The notes beneath the pieces are model-generated. The model was not told the origin of the DNA, did not search any database, and saw only the letters and a list, made by a program, of their open reading frames with translations. This document shows positions 16,177 through 25,213 of a stretch of 64,000 bases of DNA, in pieces. Made by a program: the position numbers and the translations under genes. The number at the start of each line of letters is the position of its first letter. The first letter of the stretch is position 1. Source of the stretch: JANMCE01 sp963791625 (GTDB lineage Bacteria > Actinomycetota > Acidimicrobiia > Acidimicrobiales > Ilumatobacteraceae); the NCBI GenBank assembly GCA_963791625.1, contig CAWBTA010000005.1, forward strand, positions 186,001 through 250,000, written 5' to 3'.

Positions 16177-16605
16177 GAAAACATCAGGTGGGACTTGGCT
16201 GCCGGACGTTGGATCCCGCTTGATGCATCTACTCGGCAGAACTCGGCACGAGTTTCGTGCCGAGTAGAACGGATGGGTACCGTCCGATGTTCGATCTGTG
16301 AACTCGATTCCAATAGTCCTAGGGGTTGCGATGGACCCAGGAGTGCCACTCCCACACCTCGTCCGCAACCGCAGCACGGCGGTAGTGCTCTTAAGCGGCC
16401 TCGACGGCTTTCGGGTTCAGCCTTGACGAGTGAAAATGTGCTCCCCGTTCGCGAGCGCCGAGTGATCTTTCGGGGAAGGGTCCACCCATGCGCGGCGGAT
16501 TGCGATCAGCCGCACCGCGAAGGTCGCGAGCACGACGATCGATGCGCTCGCGGATGACCGGGGCAACGTGTGGACGGTGGCGTCGACGTGCTTCACTTGG
16601 GTTGA
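16177..16605. other. No recognisable gene
   Basis: About 430 bases between the tRNA fragment and the first backbone gene. No convincing product on either strand. Confidence 0.4.
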
Positions 16606-17284
16606 GTGCGAATCGTCAGTCTTGTTCCCTCGGTTACCGACACGTTGCTCGACTGGGGCGTGATTCCTGTGGCGTGCACTCGCTTCTGTGAACGCCCCGA
16701 ACTTGTTCATGTCGGTGGCACGAAGGACCCCGACATCGCCGCCATCGTCGAGCTGCGACCAGATCTCGTTGTGGTTGACGAGGAGGAGAACCGTCGAGAG
16801 CACCACGCCGCGCTGGTGGCCGCCGGGATCGACGTGTTCGTGTTGCGGATCCGTTCACTCGGCGACGTTGGCGAGCAACTCCCGGCGCTGGCGGCACGGA
16901 TCGAGATTGCCTGGTCGATGCCGATGCTCGCGTCGCCTCACCCACCATCGGCAACCGCGTTCGTACCGATCTGGAGACGGCCATGGATGGCTCTCGGCAC
17001 CCCGACCTACGGGGCGTCTCTGCTTGAACAGCTCGGCATTTCCAACGTCTTCGCCGGGGCCGGGTCCTACCCCGAAACCACATTTGGAAGCAGTGACTGA
17101 ACGATCGCCAACTCTGGTGATTGCACCGTCGGAGCCATACCCGTTCGGTGAACGGCACCGTGCGGAACTCGAAACCGTCGCGCCGACCACCTTCGTGGAT
17201 GGCAAGGACCTGTTCTGGTGGGGTATCCGCACCGCTGGCGCCCTCAACAGACTTGCGTCGGCAATCGGCCACCGCACCGGGTAG
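16606..17284 (+). pseudogene. BtuF-like cobalamin/iron-siderophore-binding protein without signal peptide, one frameshift
   Basis: The product begins MRIVSLVPSVTDTLLDWGV, the start of the helical-backbone metal receptor superfamily, then IVELRPDLVVVDEEEN and GIDVFVLRIRSLGDVGEQL, with TPTYGASLLEQLGISNVFAG in the second lobe. Near 17,088 the frame changes; the remainder reads LEAVTERSPTLVIAPSEPYP and ends GALNRLASAIGHRTG. The length is 679 bases, one more than a multiple of three, consistent with a single indel. Family members lacking a signal peptide are common in actinobacteria and are usually called cobalamin-binding proteins, with a cytosolic role that is unclear. GTG start at 16606. Confidence 0.7.
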
Positions 17285-17438
17285 GTCGCGACGTCGCCAG
17301 CGATCATCGGCTCATCTCTTCGACGACTAGGTTTCTCAAGATCTACAGGATCTGAAGCTCGCTGCGATCGCACAATCTGGACGGGGTAACTTCCGCCAGA
17401 GGTGAGCGACCGAATGAATCGAAGAAAGGTAAACAGTC

Positions 17439-18809
17439 ATGAGTGACTATGCAGTCGTGGACCCAACAACCGGAGAGACGGTCGAGACCTATCCGACCAT
17501 CACCAACGATGCGCTTGCTTCGGCCATCGCTCGGGCGGGCGAAATCCACCGCACCTGGTCGCGAACCACCTCCGTGGCAGACCGCGCCGCTCTCATATCT
17601 CGCGTTGCCGATCTGCACGTCGAACGCCAGGACACTCTCGCCGCGATCATCGCCCGAGAGATGGGCAAGCCACTCGGCGACGCCGCTGGCGAAGTCGCCT
17701 TCAGCGCCGCGATCTACCAGTTCTATGCGGACAACGCTGCTGAGTTTCTGGCCGACGAACCCATCACTCTGATGGGTGGCGAGGGGTCCGCGATCGTGCG
17801 TAAAAGCGCCCTCGGCGTGCTTCTCGGAATCATGCCGTGGAACTTCCCCTACTACCAGGTCGCTCGGTTCGCCGGCCCGAATCTCATCATCGGCAACCCG
17901 GTGCTGCTCAAGCACGCTCCGCAATGCCCCGAGTCGGCGGCTGCCATCGAGCAGATCTACCTCGACGCTGGCTTCCCACCCGGGGCCTACACCAACATCT
18001 ACGCCACCAATGATCAGGTGGCCGACATCATCGCGAATCCGATCGTCCAGGGCGTCTCGCTGACCGGGTCGGAGCGGGCCGGTGCGGCCGTCGCCGAAAT
18101 CGCCGGCCGCCACTTGAAGAAGGTCGTGCTCGAACTCGGCGGCTCCGATCCGTTCATTCTCCTGTCGACCGACGACCTCGACGCGGTGGTGGCGTCTGCG
18201 GTCGTCGCCCGGGTCGACAACTGTGGGCAAGCATGTAACGCCGCGAAGCGGTTCATCGTCATGAACGACCTCTACGACGAGTTCGTCGAGAAGTTCACTG
18301 CGGCGGTTCTGGCCACCAAGGTCGGCGATCCGACCGACCCCGACACCACCATCGGCCCGCTCTCATCGCTGGCGGCAGCCAAGCGTCTGGCCGCTCAGGT
18401 CGACGCTGCTGTGGCCGGCGGAGCGACCTTGGCATCGGCTGGCGAGCGATCGGGTGCGTTCTTCCCGCCTGGTGTGCTCACCAACGTTGGCCGCGGCAAC
18501 CCCTCGTACAACGAGGAACTGTTCGGCCCCGTCGCCATGGTCCACAAGGTCAGCAGTGAGGCCGAAGCAATCGACGTGGCCAACGACACGCCGTTCGGCC
18601 TTGGCTCGTACCTGTTCACCACCGACCCGGAGCAGGCCGCCCGCGTCGCCGACGCCATCCAGGCCGGCATGGTGTACGTGAACATCGTCGGCGCCGACAG
18701 CCCCGAGCTGCCCTTCGGCGGCATCAAGCGTTCCGGCTCGGGCCGCGAGCTCGGCCGCTGGGGTGCCGACGAATTCGTCAACAAGAAACTGATCCGCACC
18801 GGCGCCTGA
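17439..18809 (+). CDS. NAD(P)-dependent aldehyde dehydrogenase, succinate-semialdehyde dehydrogenase type
   Basis: A 456-residue aldehyde dehydrogenase that oxidises an aldehyde to the acid. The catalytic Cys is C266 in NCGQACNAAKR, the general base is E232 in LELGGSDPF, and the nucleotide-binding GSERAG lies at 210-215. PWNFPYYQVAR (about 133-143) and the short N-terminus without a long leader match the GabD/succinate-semialdehyde subgroup common in actinobacteria. An AAAGG ribosome site precedes the ATG at 17439. It is the first gene of the catabolic block and may oxidise the aldehyde made by the neighbouring alcohol dehydrogenases. Substrate preference cannot be fixed by sequence alone. 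Confidence 0.88.
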   Translation: MSDYAVVDPTTGETVETYPTITNDALASAIARAGEIHRTWSRTTSVADRAALISRVADLHVERQDTLAAIIAREMGKPLGDAAGEVAFSAAIYQFYADNAAEFLADEPITLMGGEGSAIVRKSALGVLLGIMPWNFPYYQVARFAGPNLIIGNPVLLKHAPQCPESAAAIEQIYLDAGFPPGAYTNIYATNDQVADIIANPIVQGVSLTGSERAGAAVAEIAGRHLKKVVLELGGSDPFILLSTDDLDAVVASAVVARVDNCGQACNAAKRFIVMNDLYDEFVEKFTAAVLATKVGDPTDPDTTIGPLSSLAAAKRLAAQVDAAVAGGATLASAGERSGAFFPPGVLTNVGRGNPSYNEELFGPVAMVHKVSSEAEAIDVANDTPFGLGSYLFTTDPEQAARVADAIQAGMVYVNIVGADSPELPFGGIKRSGSGRELGRWGADEFVNKKLIRTGA

Positions 18810-18916
18810 CCCACCGACGGCCCGCACACCGATGACGATCGAAACGAATCGGTGGACATCATCACCAGCACACCCATCGGCATCGGCGGCGGCCCAAGCC
18901 GCGGGCGGAGCGACGA

Positions 18917-19984
18917 CTAGCCGGGAATGATGCGGGCGGAGCGGAGTTCGGCGAAGACGTCTTCGAATGACTGTGCTGTGGGTTGGTAGTCGAGGAAGCC
19001 GAGCATTCGGCTCTTCGACATGTCGGCGAAGGTTTCCACTTGCCGGCCGAGGTCGGCATCGGTGTGCCACCACGACGCGAGATCCGACGCCTTGAACGGC
19101 GCCAGTCCGTGCTGGGCAACCAGTTTCGCCCACACCTCATCGGCGTGGCCCATGCGGCCCTCGAGCGGGTTCGGCTCACCGGGGTATTCCGCGGCCTCGA
19201 CGCCGATTGCCTCGGCGACGCTCTTCCACATCTGACGCCACCTGAAGACGTCGCCGTTCACGGTGTTGAACGCCTGGTTCCGCGCCGCCGGAGCGGTCGC
19301 CGACCACAGAAGGTGCCGGCCCAGCAGTCGAGCATCGGTGATGTCGGTGACGCCGCCGTATTGCTGAGGGCTACCCGGGAAGACGAAGGGCTCGCCGGTT
19401 ACTTTGCAGATCGAGCCGTAGACGGCCAAGGTCACGCCCATGTTCATGGCGTTGCCGAGCGCGTACCCGATGAGCGTGTGCGGGCGATGGACCGACCAGG
19501 TAAAGCCCTGCTCGTCGGCTGCGGCAAACAGAATGTCTTCCTGCTCGTAATAGAAGTTCTGAAACGGCAGCCGATCCTGTGACTCGCGGAACGGAGTTTC
19601 GGCCGGTGCGCTGGCATACGCCTCGAACGGGCCGAGGTAGTGCTTCAACCCTGTCACCAGTACAACGTGTTCGAGCGACTTTTTCCCGCGGAGCGCGGCG
19701 AGGGTGTTCGAGAGCATTCGGCCGTTGACATCGCAATTCTGGGCCTCGGTGTCCTGGCGGGACCAGGTACAGAAGAACGTGTGAGTGATATCGAAATCGG
19801 CGACGGCAGCCTGGACCGACGCGGGGTCGAGCACGTCGGCGTGGATGTGTTCGACGCCTTGCTGGGGGCGGTCGGATCGGCGGGAGAGCCCGATAACCCG
19901 CCACCCGTCGTCAACGAGAACCCGGGCCGTGTTGTACCCGGAGATGCCGGTCACGCCGACAACAAGTGCAGTTTTCTTCGTCAT
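18917..19984 (-). CDS. PRISE-type NADPH-dependent enone reductase (SDR superfamily)
   Basis: This 355-residue protein has the Rossmann start VVGVTGISGYNTARVLVDDG, TGLKHYLG at residues 111-118, and NFYYEQED at 143-150. The NFYYxxED motif identifies the PRISE group (progesterone 5-beta-reductase/iridoid-synthase-like), which reduces conjugated enones with NADPH using a Lys and Tyr pair (here K114 and a Tyr of NFYY). Bacterial homologues are of uncertain substrate. It is transcribed opposite to its neighbours; 227 bp separate its start from the XRE-cupin regulator, so the two genes share a divergent promoter region and the regulator may control it. Confidence 0.82.
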   Translation of the reverse strand: MTKKTALVVGVTGISGYNTARVLVDDGWRVIGLSRRSDRPQQGVEHIHADVLDPASVQAAVADFDITHTFFCTWSRQDTEAQNCDVNGRMLSNTLAALRGKKSLEHVVLVTGLKHYLGPFEAYASAPAETPFRESQDRLPFQNFYYEQEDILFAAADEQGFTWSVHRPHTLIGYALGNAMNMGVTLAVYGSICKVTGEPFVFPGSPQQYGGVTDITDARLLGRHLLWSATAPAARNQAFNTVNGDVFRWRQMWKSVAEAIGVEAAEYPGEPNPLEGRMGHADEVWAKLVAQHGLAPFKASDLASWWHTDADLGRQVETFADMSKSRMLGFLDYQPTAQSFEDVFAELRSARIIPG

Positions 19985-20211
19985 GGGTACCCTCGACAGA
20001 CTGTTTAGTGGCAGTTAACATAGGTCGACCAGGCCAGTCGCCGCAACCGCCCATCGGAGGATCAACCTCGCCGACGCGATCGCACGAAGGGGTTGGGCAT
20101 GAGTCGAGTCGGTAGTGAGATCTTGATTACGGATCGTTCGGGGCGCCTCAGTAGAATCAATACATCGCCAGGGTCGGCGTGACCGATGGAACGTTGGAAG
20201 GACACAGCATT

Positions 20212-20925
20212 ATGGCGCGAGGCGCAGCGGCACCGGCAGCGCCGAGCATTCGGCACTCCGAGGCCAACACCAGCCTCGGAACGCGGCTGCGTGCGGCACG
20301 AATGAAGTCGGGTCTATCGCTCCGGGCCGTTGCGCGCGAACTCAGCGTGTCACCTTCTTTCGTCTCGCAAATCGAGAACGATCGATCACGCCCTTCGGTT
20401 GCGACGCTGTACTCGATCGCACAGCTGCTCGACGTCTCGCTCGATGAACTGTTTGTGTCTGAGCCGCCCACCATGGACGCCGTCTCACCTCCACCCACCA
20501 TCGCTGCTGTTTCTCCTTCGAACGGCACGGCCGTACGCCGCTCCGACTTCGGCTCGCCATCGGACGCGTGGGAAGCCGACGCAACGTCGAGGCGCGCCTC
20601 TATTACCGCTCCGGGCGAGCGGCCCAGATTGGTCATGGATAGTGGCGTGGTGTGGGAACAGCTCGCATCAAGTGCTGGCCACGGCATTGACTTCATCGAA
20701 ATCATCTATCCCCCCGGCAGCAGCTCTACGAGTGACAGCGCGATGCTGCGCCATGCTGGCTTCGAATGCGGATACCTCGTCGACGGAGAGCTCGAGATCA
20801 CCGTCGGGTTTGAATCATTCACGATACGCCCCGGCGGAGCGATCGGTTTCGACTGTTCACAGCCACATCTACTGCGCAACCCGGGAACCGTGCCCGCCCG
20901 CGGAATCTGGTGTGTCATTCGCTGA
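20212..20925 (+). CDS. XRE-family transcriptional regulator with C-terminal cupin
   Basis: Residues 20-75 form an XRE/Cro helix-turn-helix (LGTRLRAARMKSGLSLRAVA; LSVSPSFVSQIENDRSRPSV). The C-terminal half is a cupin (FIEIIYPPGSSS, FECGYLVDGELEITVGFESF, IRPGGAIGFDCSQPHLLRNP) with the usual G-x-hydrophobic turns and a PH that may bind metal. Regulators of this type sense a small carboxylate, amine or sugar and control nearby catabolic genes. I prefer the ATG at 20212 because GGAAGGA lies 9 bases upstream; a GTG at 20179 is in frame. It sits between the PRISE reductase gene and the dehydrogenase-transporter genes and is probably their regulator. Confidence 0.85.
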   Translation: MARGAAAPAAPSIRHSEANTSLGTRLRAARMKSGLSLRAVARELSVSPSFVSQIENDRSRPSVATLYSIAQLLDVSLDELFVSEPPTMDAVSPPPTIAAVSPSNGTAVRRSDFGSPSDAWEADATSRRASITAPGERPRLVMDSGVVWEQLASSAGHGIDFIEIIYPPGSSSTSDSAMLRHAGFECGYLVDGELEITVGFESFTIRPGGAIGFDCSQPHLLRNPGTVPARGIWCVIR

Positions 20926-20970
20926 GCATTCCCCCGTCTCGTTCGATCCGAGCCTGGTGTTCTGTATTGC

Positions 20971-20999
20971 TTGACACTTGCGGAACGCGGGTGCGATTG
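20971..20999 (+). promoter_or_regulatory. Possible promoter of the dehydrogenase genes
   Basis: TTGACA at 20971-20976 is a consensus -35; 17 bases later GATTGT is a weak -10. The first dehydrogenase starts at 21035. Confidence 0.42.
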
Positions 21000-21034
21000 T
21001 TGCTGACCATTCCTGAGCGCCACGAGGTTCGTCC

Positions 21035-22012
21035 ATGCAAGCACTGCAGTTTCTCCGTCCGGACGAGTTCGCCGTCTCCGATCTCGAGGTTCCGGTCATT
21101 GGTGACGACGAGGTACTTGTCGCCAGCCGCAGCGTCGGGGTCTGCCACTCCGATCTTGATCTGCTCTCCAACCGCTACATCATCCCCTTCACCTATCCGA
21201 TCATCCCCGGCCATGAGTGGTCTGGCGAAGTGATGGCGGTCGGTCGCAAGGTGACGCAGTGGGCGCCTGGTGATCGAGTTGTCGGTGAGTGTGTGATCGG
21301 CGTCGAGCATTTCGGCTTCAGCATCAGTGGCGCGGCCGCTGAGTTCTTTCTCGCCAAGGACTCCTGGCTCCACCGCCTTCCCGACAACCTCAGCTGGACG
21401 CAGGGCGCGCTCGTCGAACCGTTCAGCTGCGGCTACTACGCCACGCTGCAGGCGGGCAACGTCGATGCCAGCGACCGCGTTGTCGTGATGGGCGCCGGTC
21501 CGATCGGTCTCGGTGTTGTTGCCTCGGCCGCGGCCAAAGGCGCCCACGTCACCATCATGGAGCCGACGGCTGCCCGCGGTGAACTGGCGAAGCAGCTCGG
21601 TGCCGAAGCGGTGGTCGACCCTATGGCAGCCGACGCGCTGGCCCAAGTGAACGAACACACCCACGGCGGTGCCACCGTGGTGTTTGATGCCACGGGCAAG
21701 CTCCCGGCCATGGCGGCGGCCCTTGAGGTAGCGGCGTTCCGTGCCCGCCTCGTGTACATCGGCATCAACGTCGGCGGTGTCGGCCCGGCAGCGCTCGGCC
21801 TTATCCAGTCGAAGGAGTTGGAGATCCGCGGAACGATCGGCTCGCCAGGCGTGTGGCCACGGACACTCGCGTTCTTGTCGCGAGCCAAGATCGACCTGTC
21901 GCCGATGGTGACCACGCGGTTCGCGCTCGCCAACGCTGACGACGCGATCAACACCGTGATGCGTGATCACGGCCAGGTCAAGGTACACATTACCTCCGAC
22001 GCGCGGGCCTAG
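21035..22012 (+). CDS. Zinc-type (MDR) alcohol dehydrogenase-like protein
   Basis: A 325-residue medium-chain dehydrogenase. The catalytic zinc site is suggested by GVCHSDLDLL (Cys) and PGHEWSGEV (the GHE motif). The cofactor domain shows VVVMGAGPIGLGVVASAAAK (GxGxxG). The second, structural zinc loop with four Cys is missing: after GDRVVGECVIGV the chain passes directly to EHFGFSISGAAAEFF. The acidic E after the last Rossmann strand (TIMEPTA) favours NAD. It lies 9 bp ahead of a second MDR gene that keeps the structural zinc site, so the two may act on successive intermediates. No substrate can be assigned. Confidence 0.8.
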   Translation: MQALQFLRPDEFAVSDLEVPVIGDDEVLVASRSVGVCHSDLDLLSNRYIIPFTYPIIPGHEWSGEVMAVGRKVTQWAPGDRVVGECVIGVEHFGFSISGAAAEFFLAKDSWLHRLPDNLSWTQGALVEPFSCGYYATLQAGNVDASDRVVVMGAGPIGLGVVASAAAKGAHVTIMEPTAARGELAKQLGAEAVVDPMAADALAQVNEHTHGGATVVFDATGKLPAMAAALEVAAFRARLVYIGINVGGVGPAALGLIQSKELEIRGTIGSPGVWPRTLAFLSRAKIDLSPMVTTRFALANADDAINTVMRDHGQVKVHITSDARA

Positions 22013-22021
22013 GCCGCCCTC

Positions 22022-23074
22022 ATGCAGGCCGGAGTCCTCTACGGACCGCACGACCTACGCATCGAAAACGTCGCCGACCCGTCCTGCGGCGCAGGTGATG
22101 TCGTTATCGCAGTCGCCTACAACGGGCTCTGCGGCACCGACGCGAGCGAATACACCAAGGGACCCGGCATGGTGCCCCTTCATACCCGCCATCCCGGTAG
22201 CGGCCACGTCGGTCCCACCGTCCTCGGCCACGAGTTCATCGGAACAGTTGTCGAGGCCGGACGTGACGTTGCGTCGTGGAAAGGCCGTCGCGTTGCCTGC
22301 GGCGCCGGCGTTTCCTGCGGGTCGTGTGCGTGGTGCCGCGCCGGCCGCACGAATTTGTGCGCGCGTTACTACACCCTCGGACTCAGCACCCATGGCGGGC
22401 TGGCCCAATTCGTTGCTGCACCGGCTACGACATGCCGCATGATCGCCGACGGATGCGCCGATCTCGATGCCGCGCTTGCACAGCCGCTCGCTGTCGGCAT
22501 CCACGCAGCAAAGCGGGCCGATGTGCGGCCCGGTCAGACGGTGGTGCTGCTCGGCGTCGGCGCGATCGGTTCGTTCATCGCTGCAGCACTCGTTGGTCAC
22601 GACGGACCCATCATCGCCATCGATGTCGACGATGGTCGCCTCGATGTTGCCCGGCAGCTCGGCGCCACCACAACCCTTCGCATCGCTCCCGACGCATCAC
22701 CGGCTGACGTGCGGGACCTCGTCCCACAGGGCGCTGAGGTGGTCTTCGAAACTGCCGGTGTGAACGGTGCCGCAGCGCGGGCGTTGGCCGTCGCCGGGCG
22801 TGGTGGCACGGTGATGCTCGTAGGGCTGAACCGGACACCTCAACCGCTCGAACTCGCCGATGTGGTGCTCCGTGAGGTCGACATCAAAACGACGGTCGCT
22901 CACGTGTGCGATAGCGACCTGCCCCGCGCGCTCGACCTGCTCGCTCAACGGCCACTGTCGGGTCTGCTGCTCGACCGGGTCGTGCCACTGTCCGACGTTG
23001 TTGCCGACGGTTTCGAGCGCCTCGCAAGCGGTGGCGCAACGGGCAAGATTCTCGTGGATCCGCGGCGTGGCTGA
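22022..23074 (+). CDS. Zinc alcohol dehydrogenase (MDR; threonine/2,3-butanediol dehydrogenase-like)
   Basis: 350 residues with both zinc sites: catalytic ligands in YNGLCGTDASEY and LGHEFIGTVVEAG, and four structural Cys in CGAGVSCGSCAWCRAGRTNLC. The nucleotide site is VVLLGVGAIGSFIAAALV, and the D of IIAIDVDDGR suggests NAD preference. The overall pattern is that of polyol or 2,3-diol/threonine dehydrogenases. The 3' end overlaps the start of the next gene by 8 bp. In context it probably oxidises a secondary alcohol on a compound imported by the nearby ABC transporter. Confidence 0.84.
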   Translation: MQAGVLYGPHDLRIENVADPSCGAGDVVIAVAYNGLCGTDASEYTKGPGMVPLHTRHPGSGHVGPTVLGHEFIGTVVEAGRDVASWKGRRVACGAGVSCGSCAWCRAGRTNLCARYYTLGLSTHGGLAQFVAAPATTCRMIADGCADLDAALAQPLAVGIHAAKRADVRPGQTVVLLGVGAIGSFIAAALVGHDGPIIAIDVDDGRLDVARQLGATTTLRIAPDASPADVRDLVPQGAEVVFETAGVNGAAARALAVAGRGGTVMLVGLNRTPQPLELADVVLREVDIKTTVAHVCDSDLPRALDLLAQRPLSGLLLDRVVPLSDVVADGFERLASGGATGKILVDPRRG

Positions 23075-23972
23075 CGTTGCGGTTCTCGGCGCCGGCCGCA
23101 TGGGATCTGCAATGGTCCAACGCCTTGCCGAGGCCGGCCATCGGGTATCGGTCTGGAACCGCACTCGCTCTGGAGCCGACGCACTCGCCGCATCAATCGG
23201 CAGTAGCCAGGCGATCACTGGCCAAGTCGAGGTAGCGGACAGCACGGCTGACGCGGTTGCAACCGCCGACGTCGTACTCGTGATGCTCGCAAGCGGCGCG
23301 GTCACCGAGGCGGTTCTGTTGGCCGAAGACGTCATCGCCGCTATCCGAACGAACGCAGTGGTGTGCGACCTTGGTACGAGTGGCGTGACTACCGCACACA
23401 AGGTGAGCGCAGCGCTTGCCACGGCCGGAAAGCGTTTCGTCGACGCGCCGGTCTCGGGAAGCGTGCCGACCGTTGCGGCCGGACAGCTGCTCATCATGGC
23501 CAGCGGAGACCCTGGCGACATCGCCGAACTCACGCCGGTACTCAATGCGTTCGCAAAGCTGGTCGTGCGTGTTGGAGCCGCGGGAAGCGGACAGGCCATG
23601 AAGCTGGCCGTCAACCTCGTCGTTCATCAGCTGAATGCCGCCGTAAGCGAAGCGCTCGTGCTCGCGACCCGCGCCGGAATCGACGCCGGCGCGGCCTACG
23701 ACGTGTTCCAGGCGAGCGTGATCGGCGCCCCGTTTGTTCAGTACAAACGAGCCGCCTTCCTGTCCGACAATGTTCCGGTGGCGATGAGTCTCGACCTCAC
23801 CGCGAAGGATCTGGGCCTCATTGCAGGGTTGGCCGATTCGCTGGGTCTTCAGGCCGTTGCGACTCGTGCCGTGCGCAGCGAGGTGGAGGCGGCCTGCGAC
23901 GCCGGCTTCGGCGCAAGAGACATGGCCGACCTGTTCCGATTTCTCGCCACCGAGACCGCTGGCCCGGCCTGA
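23067..23972 (+). CDS. NAD(P)-dependent beta-hydroxyacid dehydrogenase (3-hydroxyisobutyrate dehydrogenase family)
   Basis: 301 residues: a Rossmann start VAVLGAGRMGSAMVQRLAEA, the substrate-binding FVDAPVSGSVPTVAAGQL, and the helix with the catalytic Lys, SGQAMKLAVNLVVHQLNAA (K in GxGxxxKxxxN). The C-terminal domain has the usual DLTAKDLGLIAGLAD block. Family members oxidise 3-hydroxyisobutyrate, tartronate semialdehyde partners or related beta-hydroxyacids. I start it at the GTG at 23067, overlapping the upstream stop by 8 bp; the frame upstream is only the antiphase of the previous gene. The last gene before the transporter promoter, so it ends the dehydrogenase operon. Confidence 0.87.
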   Translation: MADVAVLGAGRMGSAMVQRLAEAGHRVSVWNRTRSGADALAASIGSSQAITGQVEVADSTADAVATADVVLVMLASGAVTEAVLLAEDVIAAIRTNAVVCDLGTSGVTTAHKVSAALATAGKRFVDAPVSGSVPTVAAGQLLIMASGDPGDIAELTPVLNAFAKLVVRVGAAGSGQAMKLAVNLVVHQLNAAVSEALVLATRAGIDAGAAYDVFQASVIGAPFVQYKRAAFLSDNVPVAMSLDLTAKDLGLIAGLADSLGLQAVATRAVRSEVEAACDAGFGARDMADLFRFLATETAGPA

Positions 23973-24032
23973 CAGCTCGCCAAACAGGCTGGACAGGGTC
24001 GCACGGCCTGGTAATCACCACTGAACACTTTC

Positions 24033-24061
24033 TTGTCAGATCTCCCTTCGGTGTGTACAGT
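24033..24061 (+). promoter_or_regulatory. Sigma-70-type promoter of the ABC transporter operon
   Basis: TTGTCA (24033-24038), a 17-base spacer and TACAGT (24056-24061) form a good vegetative promoter 67 bp before the permease ATG at 24129. Confidence 0.62.
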
Positions 24062-24128
24062 AATAGTTCACAGTCTGAGATTGCGTCGCTGGTCGGCGAT
24101 GCGCACACTCGGGGTGCTCGGGGGAGCC

Positions 24129-25148
24129 ATGCAGCAGGAGCAAACAGGGGATCGCCGGTCGCTGCTGGCACAGCGTCGCGGGTTGTCCCGTGGCCTCACC
24201 ACAGCCCTGTTCGCCTGCCTGGCCCTCTTTCTGGCGAGTGCTCTGTTCGCCCGCACGAGTGTGAGCAAGGGTGCGCTGCTCGGCATGCTGCCGTTCGCAG
24301 CAATTCTGGGCGTCGTTGCCCTGGGCCAGACCCTCGTCGTGCAACAAGGGGGTATCGACCTTTCGATTCAGGGCGCGATGTCGCTTGGCATCGTGATCGT
24401 TACCCACGTCCCCGACCGCCACGACTCGAAGCTGCCCCTCGCTATCGCGATTGCCTTCGGCGTGGCGATCCTCGCCGGCCTCTTGAACGGCATCCTCATC
24501 GGGTGGCTCCGCCTGAATGCGATTGTGGCGACGCTTGCTACTAACGCGCTGCTCTACTCGGTGGTACTTGCCGTCTCAGGTGGCACGCCTCGTTTCACCA
24601 CCGACCGCCTTGCGAAGCTCAGCGGCGGGCTTACTGTCGGCATTCCGAACACCGTCTTCTTCGCCGTGATTACTACGATCATCACCACGGTTGCCGTGAA
24701 ATCTACGGTTGCCGGTCGGCGTTTCGAGGCGGTCGGGGCAAACTCGCTCGCTGCGCTCACATCGGGGCTCCGCCCGACGCGGCATCGTATCGGCGCCTAC
24801 GTATGGGCGCAGGTCCTTTATTGCCTCGGCGCAATCATGTTCGCAGGGGTGGTCACACAGCCAACGGCCTTTCAAGGTGACGGCTACCTGCTGCCGTCGG
24901 TCGCTGCGGTCGTGCTGGGGGGAACTTCGCTCCTCGGTGGGCGTGGAAATCTCGTGGCCACGGTCGTTGCTGCGCTCTTCCTGAGTCAGCTCGAGCAGTT
25001 CGTTCTGGCCCTCGGCGTTGGCTTCGCTGTTCGCACACTCGTGCAAGCAGCGGCGCTCGCACTCGGTGTAGCGATCTACACCGTGAACTGGAAGAGCGTA
25101 CGGGCGCGGTTCGCTGGCCGCGCATCGCAACCGGTGCTCAGCGCATGA
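24129..25148 (+). CDS. Monosaccharide-type ABC transporter permease (RbsC-like)
   Basis: 339 residues of the BPD_transp_2 family with about eight to ten membrane helices (TALFACLALFLASALF; LPFAAILGVVALGQTLVV; LAIAIAFGVAILAGLLNG; IVATLATNALLYSVVLAVS; VFFAVITTIITTVAV). Signature sequences are GGIDLSIQGAMSLG and AAVVLGGTSLLGGRGNLVAT, the latter the coupling-helix region. The ATG at 24129 is chosen because GGGGGAG precedes it; an upstream start at 24033 would overlap the promoter. It has a partner permease fused to the ATPase further along, so the two probably form a heterodimer in the membrane. Confidence 0.88.
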   Translation: MQQEQTGDRRSLLAQRRGLSRGLTTALFACLALFLASALFARTSVSKGALLGMLPFAAILGVVALGQTLVVQQGGIDLSIQGAMSLGIVIVTHVPDRHDSKLPLAIAIAFGVAILAGLLNGILIGWLRLNAIVATLATNALLYSVVLAVSGGTPRFTTDRLAKLSGGLTVGIPNTVFFAVITTIITTVAVKSTVAGRRFEAVGANSLAALTSGLRPTRHRIGAYVWAQVLYCLGAIMFAGVVTQPTAFQGDGYLLPSVAAVVLGGTSLLGGRGNLVATVVAALFLSQLEQFVLALGVGFAVRTLVQAAALALGVAIYTVNWKSVRARFAGRASQPVLSA

Positions 25149-25213
25149 AGCAGTCCAGAAATCGCATGTCCTCACATCGCAGTTCCTCAAAGACCCGAAA
25201 GGACCCAACCAAC

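Noticed and set aside
16111..16377. Leftward open frame with the translation GDGNRTRVLSLGICLF
   Set aside because: This is the antisense reading of the tRNA-Gly fragment; such translations recur wherever a tRNA end is misread as a gene. No protein family is implied.
17343..18230. Long leftward open frame opposite the aldehyde dehydrogenase gene
   Set aside because: It is the mirror frame of a strongly coding gene in GC-rich DNA. The forward frame has the full aldehyde dehydrogenase motif set.
20915..22051. 378-residue leftward open frame opposite the first MDR dehydrogenase
   Set aside because: Composition is that of an antisense shadow (His/Arg/Asp-rich), with no family motif.
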